Positions 15,796 to 23,682 of a stretch of DNA of 43,567 bases are shown piece by piece (position 1 is the stretch's first letter; each line of letters opens with the position of its first letter). The stretch is taken from the NCBI RefSeq assembly GCF_030282845.1, contig NZ_JASTWE010000033.1, positions 1 to 43,567 of the forward strand. Reading direction: 5' to 3'. The position numbers were made by a program, and so were the translations under genes. This DNA is from Pseudodesulfovibrio pelocollis (GTDB lineage Bacteria; Desulfobacterota; Desulfovibrionia; Desulfovibrionales; Desulfovibrionaceae). Below the pieces are notes generated by a model, which worked only from the letters and a program-made list of their open reading frames with translations, did not search any database and had not been told where the DNA came from.

Positions 15796-18093
15796 TCACA
15801 TCCGAAACACCCTCGGCGCGCCCGCCGTGTCCTCCAGGCGGAATCCGGCCTCGGCGATCATGTCGCGCAGGGCGTCGGAGGCGGCGAAGTCGCGGGTTTC
15901 GCGGGCCTTCTGGCGGTCGGCCAGCATGCCTTGCACTTCCAGGGGCAGCTCGGAGAGGGTGAGCGGCATCTGGGTGTGGTCGAGAATGCCCAGGATGGAA
16001 TCCACGGCCAGCAGTTCCTCGAGGCAGGTGGCGGCCTCGGCCCCGGTCATGGTCGCGGCCGCTGCCCAGGCATTGACCTGTTTGACGAAGCGGAAGAGCA
16101 CGGGCCAGAAACGGTGCAGGGCGAGGTCCTCGCTCATGGCCGTCTTGAATCCGGCGCGCAGGTCAAAGGCGGCCTGGCTGACCTCGCTGGCCACGGCCTC
16201 GTCCCTGTCGGCGCGGCCGGCCATGAGGGCGGCGGCCGTCTCCTGCACACGCCGCCAGTTGCGCGCCCACATGGCGAGGTTCTCGGCGCTGGCGCACAGG
16301 GGCTTGCGGCAGGAGGACGAGAGCAGCCAGAACCGGGCCGCCCGGTAGCCGCCGAGCTTTTCGGCCACGGTCACCAGGGTCTCGTCGGCGCATTCCGTGG
16401 CCTGATGGTTGAGCAGCCACGCCTGCAATTCGCGCCCGGCCGCAGACCAGATGGCCCGGAGATTTTCCAGATGGGGGAAGCGATGCTTTTCGCTGCCGAT
16501 CATCACGTCGATGCGGGGCAGACTGGTCAGGGCCGTGGCCGCGTGCTGCAGGAACCAGGAGGGGCGCACATTGCCCCATTCGGTCTCCAGCACCTCGCCG
16601 CGCTTGAGGTCGAGCAGGGTGGCCCGCTTGAGCAGCGTGAAATCGAGCGGGTTGTCCTTGACGTAGGCGTCGAGGTCCACGGTGCGCCCGCCCGAGACCT
16701 TGTCCATGTCCATGGCCCCGATCTCGCCGTAGCGCTTGTCGCGAAAGACGTCGAAATAGACCGAGCGCAGCTTTTCGTAGGCCAGCCCCTTGCCGAGCAG
16801 CTTGCGGCAGAGTTCAAGGGCCTTGTCCTCGCCGCCCGACGAGAGGGGGAAGGCCACGCCCGGGTCGCCGTCTGCGGCCATTCCCACGCCCATGTCGCGG
16901 GCGCGGTCCACGATCATGGCCCGGCGGTGCAGGGCAAAGGCGGCCCGGTTGGCGTCCGTGTGCCGGGCTGCGGCCAGGGTGCGGTCGTCCATGTCGGTCA
17001 GGCCCACGGCGGCCTGGACATCCACCCCGCTTGATCGCAGATGCCGGGCCAGCACGTCGAGGACCACCACCCGCCGCCAGGCGTCGAGTCCGTCCGGGTT
17101 GTCCAGGCTCGGGCCCATGGAGTAGAGGCCCAGGCCCGTCTGGGTCCGCAGGGGCTTGGTCGCGCCCGAGGCCATGTCGAAGAGGGTGATGCCGCTGCCC
17201 GCCTGCTGCCGGTAGAGATGGGTGCTCAGGTAGCGCTCGCCCGAGTCCGGGAAGATGACCACGATGAGGCCTGATTCGAGCCGCTCGGCCAGCTGGATGG
17301 CCCCGCCCAGGGCCGCGCCCGAGCTCATGCCCGCGAAGATGCCCTCGGCCCGCGCCAGCCTGCGGCAGTTTTCGAAGGCGGTCTCGTCGTCCACGTGCAG
17401 GACCTCGTCGAGCCAGGTCTTGTCGTAGATGCCGGGGGGGTAGGATTCGAGCATGTTCTTCAGGCCCTGGATCTTGTGACCTGCGTAGGGCTCCACGGCG
17501 GCCACATGGACCCGGCCCATTTCGTGCAGCCGCTTGGCGATGCCCATGGCCGTGCCCGAGGTGCCCAGCGTCATGACGCAGTGGGTCACCGCGCCGCCGG
17601 TCTGCTCCCAGATTTCCAGACCCGTGCCGGTGTAGTGGGCGTCGATGGAGGCGGGGTTGTTGAACTGGTCCATGAGCACATAGGTATCAGGCTCTTCGCG
17701 GGCGTAGCGGTAGGCGCGCTCGATGGCCCCGTCGGTGGAGAGGTGGCCGGGGGTCAGCTCCAGCTCGGCTCCGTAGGCGGCCATGATCATCTTGCGCTCC
17801 TCGCTGGCCGTCTCGGGCATGAGCAGCTTGATGCGGTATCCCTTGATGGCCGCCACCATGGCCAGCCCCACGCCGGTGTTGCCCGAGGTGGCCTCGATGA
17901 TGATCTTGTCCCGGGTCAGTTCGCCCGAGCGCTCGGCCGCCTCGATCATGGCCGCGGCCACGCGGTCCTTGACCGAACCGCCCGGATTCTGCGCCTCGAG
18001 TTTGGCCAAAATCTTGACGCTCGGGTTCGGGTTGAGATGGCGAATCTCCACCAGCGGGGTGTTCCCGATGAGCGAAAGCAGATCGTTGTTCAT
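15796..18093 (-). CDS. cysteine synthase fused to a catalytically degenerate cysteinyl-tRNA synthetase
   Basis: 765 residues. Residues 1-300 are a fold-type II PLP enzyme: catalytic Lys 42 in GGSVKDRV, substrate loop TSGNTG (69-74), phosphate-binding GTSGT (177-181) and PDSGERY near 282-288. It should make cysteine from O-acetylserine and sulfide. Residues 301-765 follow cysteinyl-tRNA synthetase end to end: GLTDMDDR (364-371) for FTDIDDK, NPLDF (481-485), RFPHLEN (538-544) and a RDFAASDALRD C-terminal block (734-744). The HIGH and KMSKS motifs are gone. Three of the four zinc ligands are replaced: the first Cys lies in LYSMGP, the second aligns with H517 and the Glu with L545. Aminoacylation is therefore unlikely; the domain may sense cysteine or tRNA, or scaffold. 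ATG 18093 is chosen because CysK homology starts there, with AGGGA upstream. Confidence 0.93.
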   Translation of the reverse strand: MNNDLLSLIGNTPLVEIRHLNPNPSVKILAKLEAQNPGGSVKDRVAAAMIEAAERSGELTRDKIIIEATSGNTGVGLAMVAAIKGYRIKLLMPETASEERKMIMAAYGAELELTPGHLSTDGAIERAYRYAREEPDTYVLMDQFNNPASIDAHYTGTGLEIWEQTGGAVTHCVMTLGTSGTAMGIAKRLHEMGRVHVAAVEPYAGHKIQGLKNMLESYPPGIYDKTWLDEVLHVDDETAFENCRRLARAEGIFAGMSSGAALGGAIQLAERLESGLIVVIFPDSGERYLSTHLYRQQAGSGITLFDMASGATKPLRTQTGLGLYSMGPSLDNPDGLDAWRRVVVLDVLARHLRSSGVDVQAAVGLTDMDDRTLAAARHTDANRAAFALHRRAMIVDRARDMGVGMAADGDPGVAFPLSSGGEDKALELCRKLLGKGLAYEKLRSVYFDVFRDKRYGEIGAMDMDKVSGGRTVDLDAYVKDNPLDFTLLKRATLLDLKRGEVLETEWGNVRPSWFLQHAATALTSLPRIDVMIGSEKHRFPHLENLRAIWSAAGRELQAWLLNHQATECADETLVTVAEKLGGYRAARFWLLSSSCRKPLCASAENLAMWARNWRRVQETAAALMAGRADRDEAVASEVSQAAFDLRAGFKTAMSEDLALHRFWPVLFRFVKQVNAWAAAATMTGAEAATCLEELLAVDSILGILDHTQMPLTLSELPLEVQGMLADRQKARETRDFAASDALRDMIAEAGFRLEDTAGAPRVFRM

Positions 18094-18169
18094 GACAGTT
18101 CCCTGAAATAACGGAAAAAGGATTCGTGTTCGACCCAGGCACCGTATTGCAAAATCCCGGGGGGTGCAA

Positions 18170-18185
18170 CTGGCACGCATCATGC
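18170..18185 (+). promoter_or_regulatory. sigma-54 (-24/-12) promoter
   Basis: CTGGCACG at 18170-18177, four bases, then ATGCA at 18182-18186 fits the -24/-12 consensus with the obligatory 12-base offset between the GG and GC elements; the only deviation is ATGC for TTGC. It lies in the intergenic region about 110 bases before the DUF115 gene, whose motility-linked role fits sigma-54 control of flagellar genes. Confidence 0.75.
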
Positions 18186-18294
18186 AATTTCCTGTCCGAG
18201 CAGGCGGCCCGAATACGCGGCCCGAACACGCAGGCCGGGCGCGGACCCCGGCAGGCAGTCAGCACACCGCGCCCCGGCGCGAAAAGGAAAACCC

Positions 18295-20076
18295 ATGACC
18301 GCATATCCCTTTCTCAAGGACAACATCGAGTATTTGCAGGCCAAGGGGCATCCCGTCTTCCAGTGGCTTTCCACCCGCCCCTTCGGCGAGGAGGCGCTGC
18401 TCTCCAACCTGTTCATCAACGAATACGGCATCCACGACTGGCGCATGGAAAACGGCAAGGGCATGTTCGAGGCCCTGCCGCCCGTGGGGCTTTATTCCTC
18501 GTGGACCAATGGCGACAAGCCCGAGACCTCGGCCACCTTCATCGTGGGCTGCAACCTGGGCTACGGCGTCAACCACGTGCTCAAGAACACGCCCGACAGC
18601 CACAAGGTCATGCTGCTGGAACCCCGGCCCGAAATGCTCCTGGCCTGCCTGGGCCAGACCGACTACCGTCCCTTCTTCGAGGCCAGGAAGTTCCACATCC
18701 TGGTCCCGGACGAGCGCTACATCCACGAGGTGATTAAGAACCTCGACCTCCAGTTCGTCTACGGCCAGATTCATCTCAAGGGCGATCTGCCCAGCCAGCA
18801 GCTGGGGCCGGAGTATGCCCGCTGGGCCACCTGGATGCGCCACAAGCTGGAGAACTTCTCGCTGGAGCTTTCGACCCTGCGCTTTCGCCAGGACGTCATG
18901 GTCGCCAACGAGGTGCACAATTTCAGACGGGCCATGGCCGAGGGTTCCATCCGGGGCCTTGAGGGCCGGGCGGCCGGGCTGGGCGGCGTCATCCTCGGCG
19001 CCGGGCCGAGCCTTGAGGACGCGGCCCAGAGCCTGCGCGACAATCCGGGCCACGCCCTGTACATCTGCGCCCTGCAGACCGTGCCCACGCTCCAGGCCCT
19101 GGGCATCAGGCCCCATTTCTGCGTGGCCATTGACTACGACAAGTCCATGCTCAAACTCTTCGACCGGCTTGACCCCGACTTTGTGCAGGGCATCCCGCTC
19201 ATCTATTCCACCAAGGTCCTGCCCGAGGCCGTGGCCCGCTACGCCGGGCCGACCCTGCCCCTGTGGACCGTGGGCGGCATGGGTACTTACGTCATGAAGG
19301 AGCATGATCTGGTCATCGATGCGGGCGGCAACGTCTCGGTGACCATCTCGCGCCTGCTGCGCTGGATGGGGGTGAGCCACATGGTGCTCATCGGCCAGGA
19401 TTACGCCTGGCTCAAGGACCGCTCCCACGCGGCCGGGCACCACAACCACACCACCAGCACGACCCGCCGCAGCTACCACCAGACCACCCGCAACATGGAA
19501 GGCGAGGAGATCCTGACCACGGTCCAGTACATGACCGCCAAGCGCGAGCTGGAGGCCGATCTGAAGGAATCCCCGGTGCCGGTCTTCAACGTCTACGGCG
19601 GCGGCGTGCCCATCGAGGGAACCCGCGTGGTGGACCTGGAAACCGCCTACGCCGAGGGGCTGTTCGCCTCTGTCCCGGGCGGGGTGGAGCGGTTCATGGC
19701 CGAGCTTGCGGCCAGCCGGGGCACCATGACCCCGGTGCGCTTCGAGCCGCGCGGACCCGCCTGGTCCACCTCGCTGCGCAACATCGAGAAGCATTTGGGC
19801 AAGCTCTTTCGGAACCTTGCGGCCAACCAGACCGAGGTGCACGAGGCCATGGGCCGGGTCGAGATATTCCTGAACCAGGATCCGCTGTACACCCCGTATC
19901 TCTATAATGAACTGGTCGATCTGGCCGGGCTGACCCGGGCCAGGAAGCACTACGCGCAGCGCGATTTTCCGGAATTCCGGCGCATCGTGCGCTGCGTGCT
20001 CAAGAAGGTCCGCGAGATCGACCGGCTGGTCTGCATGGCCGAGTCCCGCCCGGACCAGGGGCAGGCCGTGGCCTGA
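18295..20076 (+). CDS. DUF115/Maf-type motility-associated glycosyltransferase
   Basis: 593 residues, cytoplasmic. It has the MAF/DUF115 (MptE-like) Rossmann core with the GAGPSLEDA nucleotide-sugar loop (about residues 236-244). The core is followed by IYSTK, GGNVSVTISRLLRWMG and GQDYAW segments typical of the family. Members modify flagellin with pseudaminic or related nonulosonic acids, or act as motility accessory factors. The ATG follows AAAAGGA. A sigma-54 promoter lies upstream at 18170-18185. No flagellin or nonulosonate gene is in the window, so the flagellar role is inferred. A GC-rich stem follows the stop codon. Confidence 0.88.
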   Translation: MTAYPFLKDNIEYLQAKGHPVFQWLSTRPFGEEALLSNLFINEYGIHDWRMENGKGMFEALPPVGLYSSWTNGDKPETSATFIVGCNLGYGVNHVLKNTPDSHKVMLLEPRPEMLLACLGQTDYRPFFEARKFHILVPDERYIHEVIKNLDLQFVYGQIHLKGDLPSQQLGPEYARWATWMRHKLENFSLELSTLRFRQDVMVANEVHNFRRAMAEGSIRGLEGRAAGLGGVILGAGPSLEDAAQSLRDNPGHALYICALQTVPTLQALGIRPHFCVAIDYDKSMLKLFDRLDPDFVQGIPLIYSTKVLPEAVARYAGPTLPLWTVGGMGTYVMKEHDLVIDAGGNVSVTISRLLRWMGVSHMVLIGQDYAWLKDRSHAAGHHNHTTSTTRRSYHQTTRNMEGEEILTTVQYMTAKRELEADLKESPVPVFNVYGGGVPIEGTRVVDLETAYAEGLFASVPGGVERFMAELAASRGTMTPVRFEPRGPAWSTSLRNIEKHLGKLFRNLAANQTEVHEAMGRVEIFLNQDPLYTPYLYNELVDLAGLTRARKHYAQRDFPEFRRIVRCVLKKVREIDRLVCMAESRPDQGQAVA

Positions 20077-20114
20077 TCTGCGGGCCGCAGGGCCTGGCAC
20101 CATTTTGCGACCGG

Positions 20115-20157
20115 ACTCGCGCATCCCGCCGGGGCGCGCGAGTTCGGTTGAATTTTT
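20115..20157 (+). terminator. possible terminator after the DUF115 gene
   Basis: An 8-base perfect stem (ACTCGCGC 20115-20122 with GCGCGAGT 20136-20143) has a 13-base loop. A five-T run follows ten bases later at 20153-20157. The gap before the T tract weakens the call. Confidence 0.4.
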
Positions 20158-20184
20158 CCGCGAAAGGTGAAAGAGTCCCCGTCC

Positions 20185-20496
20185 ATGGACAAGACCAAAC
20201 CCCATCTGGACGAGGACGGCACCCTGGTCATCCCCTTCGAGTGCGCCGACCACGGCTACAAATACTGGAAACAGGAGGGCCGCCCCCTGGCCGACATCCT
20301 GACCGAACTGGGCGTGGATGAAGCGACATGGGCCGCCTACACCAACCTTGCCCATCCGGCGTCAGGCGGGTTGGTCAAGGCGGTGGCCTTTGACGAAGAG
20401 CCGGACGAGCAGGGCGTCGAGTCTGACTCCGATGCGGACGTCGAGCCGCTGTCGCCCTCGGAAGCCGATCTTGCCCATCCGGCCCCGATGGCCTAA
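20185..20496 (+). CDS. small acidic protein of unknown function
   Basis: 103 residues, not recognised. The first ~70 residues look folded, with VIPFECADHGYKYW and a predicted helix around ADILTELGVDEATW. The tail (about 72-103) is an Asp/Glu/Ser/Pro-rich disordered stretch. No signal peptide, membrane segment or metal motif is seen. ATG 20185 is preferred; an in-frame GTG at 20167 would add six residues, and neither has a strong ribosome-binding site. It ends 9 bases before the PAP2 gene, so it is probably co-transcribed with it. Confidence 0.65.
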   Translation: MDKTKPHLDEDGTLVIPFECADHGYKYWKQEGRPLADILTELGVDEATWAAYTNLAHPASGGLVKAVAFDEEPDEQGVESDSDADVEPLSPSEADLAHPAPMA

Positions 20497-20505
20497 GAAA
20501 CCCGC

Positions 20506-21129
20506 ATGCGTCTTTCCCATCTGCGACATCTGGCCCTGCTTTCGGTCCCGCTTCTGGTGCTGCTTGCCGCCCTCTGGCTCGTGTTTCCGTCCGAGGAGGC
20601 GGTGGCCGGGTTCTTCCGCGACCATCGCGAGGCGCATCCCGGCCTGACCCGTGCCTTCACGCTGATCACCGACTGGTGCAACCCGGTCTTTTACGGCCTG
20701 TTCGGCTGGATATTGGTGCGGGCGTGGCGCTCGGGCGACCGCGAGACCCTGCGCTTCGTGTGCATCCTGCTGGCCGTGCAGGCGGTGGTGGCCGGGCTGG
20801 CCGTCCATTTCATCAAGCACACCGTGGGCCGTCCCAGGCCGGGCCAGGGGGCGTGGTTCGACCCCATCACCACCCGGGGGGCCTTCCATTCCCTGCCTTC
20901 GGGCCACACCACGGAATTCATGGGCTGGGCCACGCCCTTTGCCCTGCGCCTTGGCCGGACCGGCCTGACCGTGCTGCTGGGTCTGGCCGCCGCCCTGGTG
21001 GGGCTTTCGCGCATCTATCTCGGCTGGCATCATCCAAGCGACGTCTTCTTCGGCTGGCTCCTCGGCAGCTTCGGCGGGCTGGCCACCATGGTGCTGGCGG
21101 ATTCCTCACTGCTTCGGAAAAAGGCGTGA
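20506..21129 (+). CDS. PAP2-family membrane phosphatase
   Basis: 207 residues with about five membrane segments. The three-part phosphatase signature is complete: KX6RP (K104, R111-P112), PSGHT (131-135) and SRIYLGWHHPSDV (168-180), giving the catalytic histidines H134 and H175/H176 on the periplasmic face. PAP2 enzymes remove phosphate from lipid phosphates such as undecaprenyl pyrophosphate, phosphatidylglycerol phosphate or lipid A 1-phosphate. The neighbouring GT39 glycosyltransferase and lpxB nearby make a lipid-carrier or lipid A role attractive, but substrate cannot be read from sequence. It is followed 5 bases later by the GT39 gene. Confidence 0.9.
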   Translation: MRLSHLRHLALLSVPLLVLLAALWLVFPSEEAVAGFFRDHREAHPGLTRAFTLITDWCNPVFYGLFGWILVRAWRSGDRETLRFVCILLAVQAVVAGLAVHFIKHTVGRPRPGQGAWFDPITTRGAFHSLPSGHTTEFMGWATPFALRLGRTGLTVLLGLAAALVGLSRIYLGWHHPSDVFFGWLLGSFGGLATMVLADSSLLRKKA

Positions 21130-21134
21130 CACCC

Positions 21135-22775
21135 ATGGACCAAAACAACGCCCATCAGCACTTGGCCTCGCGCCTGTGGTCCCTGCTTCGGAACCATCCG
21201 TGGCTGACCATGATCCTGGCCGTGGCCGCCCAGACCTGGTTCACCCTGGGCAACCGCGCCCTGTGGTTCTCGGACGAGGTGCGCTACGCCAACGCCTACC
21301 AGAACCTCGTGGAGCGGGGGAAATGGTTGGTCCTCTCCCTCAACGGCCAGCCCTATCCGGACAAGCCGCCCGTGTATTTCTGGTTCCTGTGGCTCATCGA
21401 CACCCTGACCCCGGCAGACATGCCCGCCGTGTTCTTCCTGGGCGCGGCCCTGTCCGGGCTCTTCTTCGTGGTCTCGGCCCATGTGCTGGCCCGGACGCTG
21501 GGGTTCGACCGCTCCGTGTGTCTCGCCGGCGCGCTCATGCTCCTTGCCAACTTTTTTCTGGTGGGGTTGTTCCATTACTCGCGCATGGATTTGCTCTTTG
21601 CCGGGCTGATCATCCTGAGCCACGCCTGCCTGTTCCGGGCCGTGTCCGGGCCGAGGCAGGGAGCGTGGCCGCTGGCCGCCTTCGCTCTGGCCGGGCTGGC
21701 GACCCTGACCAAGGGACCCATCGGGTTCATCCTGCCGCTTTTGACCCTCACCCTCTACCTGCTCTGGCGGTGCGAGGTGCGCAGGCTCTTCACCCGGGCC
21801 ATGGGCCTGGGGCTCTTGGCCATGCTGGCCATGCTGGTCGCCTGGGTGGGCGGGGTCATGCTGGCCGAGGGGCCGTCGTTCCTGATGGACACGGTGCTGG
21901 GCAAGCATGTCCTGCAACGGGCCACCCACACCTTCCACCATCGCGAGCCCTTCACCTACTATTTCATCGCCCTGCCTCTGGCCTGGCTGCCGTGGACGCT
22001 CTTTGCCGTGGCCGCCCCGGCGCGGCGGCTTTTTTCCCTTGAGGCGTGGGGCGAGGCGTGGGGCGGGCGGCGCGAGGCCGGGCCCACCGTCTTCCTGTGG
22101 ATCATGGTCCTGTCCACCTTTGTCTTTCTCTCCAGCTTAAGCGGCAAGGTGCTCATCTACATCCTGCCCATGTTCCCGCCCCTGGCCCTGCTCACGGCCC
22201 AGGCCATGACCCGGCTCGACGTGGCCCGCTCGGCCCGGTTCTGGACCTGGGTGGCCGGGCTGTGGCTGGTGCTGGGAGCCGGGCTGCTGGTGGCGGGCGA
22301 TCTGCTGCCGTTCCCGGTGCCGGTGCGCGGGCTGGGCCTCTCGGCCTGTCTGCTGCTGGTCGGAGGGGTGGGACTTTTCCTGTTGCGCCGCCGGGGGAGC
22401 AAGACCTGCCTGCTCTGGTCGGTTCTGGCAGTGACCCTGTGGCTCTACCCCGTGGGCCTGATGGTGGCCCCGTCACTGGACGACGCCATGAGCCCCAAAC
22501 GGCAGGCGCAGATGATCGGCGAGCACGTCGACCAGGGCTACGCGCCCCTGGCCTACAAGGTCTACTCGGGCATCTTCACCTACTACGCCGGGCACGACAT
22601 CGAGGAGACGGGCGACTTCGACGAGTTGGCCGCCCTCATCGGGCAGCGGGACCGCGTGATCCTCGTCATCCGCGACAGGCACTGGGACGAGTGGCCCGAG
22701 CGCCCGGCCGGGCTGCGCGTCATCGACCGGCAGAATATCGCGGGTATGACCTACCTGCTGGCGGTGGGCGACTGA
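21135..22775 (+). CDS. GT39/ArnT-like polyprenyl-phosphate-sugar transferase
   Basis: 546 residues, a polytopic GT-C enzyme with about 11-12 membrane segments and a soluble C-terminal domain. The first periplasmic loop has WFSDEVRYA with the acidic catalytic pair D47-E48, followed by GQPYPDKPPVYFW, the usual GT39/ArnT block. ArnT itself adds aminoarabinose from undecaprenyl phosphate to lipid A; other members add mannose or other sugars to proteins or glycans, so the exact substrate is open. ATG 21135 is five bases after the PAP2 stop with AAAAAGGCG upstream. An open frame extending back across PAP2 is only shadow coding. Confidence 0.88.
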   Translation: MDQNNAHQHLASRLWSLLRNHPWLTMILAVAAQTWFTLGNRALWFSDEVRYANAYQNLVERGKWLVLSLNGQPYPDKPPVYFWFLWLIDTLTPADMPAVFFLGAALSGLFFVVSAHVLARTLGFDRSVCLAGALMLLANFFLVGLFHYSRMDLLFAGLIILSHACLFRAVSGPRQGAWPLAAFALAGLATLTKGPIGFILPLLTLTLYLLWRCEVRRLFTRAMGLGLLAMLAMLVAWVGGVMLAEGPSFLMDTVLGKHVLQRATHTFHHREPFTYYFIALPLAWLPWTLFAVAAPARRLFSLEAWGEAWGGRREAGPTVFLWIMVLSTFVFLSSLSGKVLIYILPMFPPLALLTAQAMTRLDVARSARFWTWVAGLWLVLGAGLLVAGDLLPFPVPVRGLGLSACLLLVGGVGLFLLRRRGSKTCLLWSVLAVTLWLYPVGLMVAPSLDDAMSPKRQAQMIGEHVDQGYAPLAYKVYSGIFTYYAGHDIEETGDFDELAALIGQRDRVILVIRDRHWDEWPERPAGLRVIDRQNIAGMTYLLAVGD

Positions 22776-22879
22776 CATCTTGTGTGTACGCTTCTTGCAT
22801 TGTGCTTGACCGAAGTGGAGACTTGAGGCAGAGGGTGTTAGAGAAAGTCCAGACAAGTCGCTCACGGCGCAGCCCAAGC

Positions 22880-23608
22880 ATGAAACGCAAGCCGACTCCG
22901 TTTGATCGATCCCCAGGCGCGGCCCCAGGCCGTGGCCGTGGTTCTGTCGTGGCCGTTACGGCCGCGTTGCTTGCCGTCCTCGCGTTGGCCTCCCTGCTCG
23001 GTGGGTGCGCCGTGTATCCTGCGGTCCAGGTGGCCAGCGGGGCCATGACCGGCTACGACGCCGTGGTCCTGGCCGACAACCACATCCCCAAGACCAGCGT
23101 GCAGGGCGGCCAGTTGGTCTGCGATTCCGACAGGATGCTTGAACGCCGTCTGCGCGAGCGGCTGGTCATGGGCGGCGTTCCCCAGCTCTCGGCCCACGTC
23201 ATCGGCGGCCACGCCTATCTCGTGGGCCGGTTGGACAGCCAGGTCCAGGCAGACAGGGCGATGTCCACGGCCCGGTCCGTGGAGGGGCTCAAACTCGTCA
23301 CCTGCAAGTTCTTCCCGCGCTCGACCCCTGCCGAGGCCAAGAGTGACGCCTCGCTGCTGTACACGGTCAGCAGGAAGCTGGCCGAGACCAAACGGCTTGA
23401 GAACATTGACCTGCGGGTGGAGGTCATTGGCGGCACGGCCATTCTCATCGGCTCCACAGTCGATCACAGTCAAAAAACCGCTGCCCTGGCCATTGCCGGG
23501 GAGGTCTGGGGCGTTCGGGATGTGGTGGACTACATCGCCGTGAACCCGGCCGTCCAGTCCGCCCATTCCGCCCAGCCGGGCCAGCCCGCCCGGGTGGCCC
23601 GCAACTGA
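22880..23608 (+). CDS. dual-BON-domain lipoprotein (DolP/OsmY-like)
   Basis: 242 residues. A signal peptide (hydrophobic core about 24-40) ends in lipobox LLGGC, predicting lipidation at the Cys near residue 42. Two BON domains follow (about 83-150 and 155-220). DolP-like outer-membrane lipoproteins with two BON domains bind anionic phospholipid and support envelope integrity and beta-barrel assembly; that function is transferred from the family. A Gln/Pro/Ala-rich tail ends the protein. The ATG at 22880 has no strong ribosome-binding site. It sits 104 bases after the GT39 gene and may have its own promoter, although none is clear. Confidence 0.86.
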   Translation: MKRKPTPFDRSPGAAPGRGRGSVVAVTAALLAVLALASLLGGCAVYPAVQVASGAMTGYDAVVLADNHIPKTSVQGGQLVCDSDRMLERRLRERLVMGGVPQLSAHVIGGHAYLVGRLDSQVQADRAMSTARSVEGLKLVTCKFFPRSTPAEAKSDASLLYTVSRKLAETKRLENIDLRVEVIGGTAILIGSTVDHSQKTAALAIAGEVWGVRDVVDYIAVNPAVQSAHSAQPGQPARVARN

Positions 23609-23628
23609 ATTTTCGCCGATAACGAAAT

Positions 23629-23661
23629 CGGCCCCGCCCTCCTTGACGGAGAGCGGGGCCG
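23629..23661. terminator. GC-rich bidirectional terminator
   Basis: A nine-base stem, CGGCCCCGC (23629-23637) with GCGGGGCCG (23653-23661), contains an inner CTCC/GGAG helix. A's flank it on the left and T's on the right, so it can terminate the BON gene on plus and the oxidoreductase gene on minus. Confidence 0.75.
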
Positions 23662-23682
23662 TTTGCATTCGGGGCGTGGGGG

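Noticed and set aside
20095-20108. TGGCAC followed by TTGC, resembling a sigma-54 promoter before the small acidic protein gene
   Set aside because: The spacing between the GG and GC elements is one base too short; sigma-54 promoters tolerate this poorly.
20676-21134. A long upstream extension of the GT39 reading frame overlapping PAP2
   Set aside because: The extension is PAP2 read in another frame; GT39 homology starts at 21135 with a ribosome-binding site.
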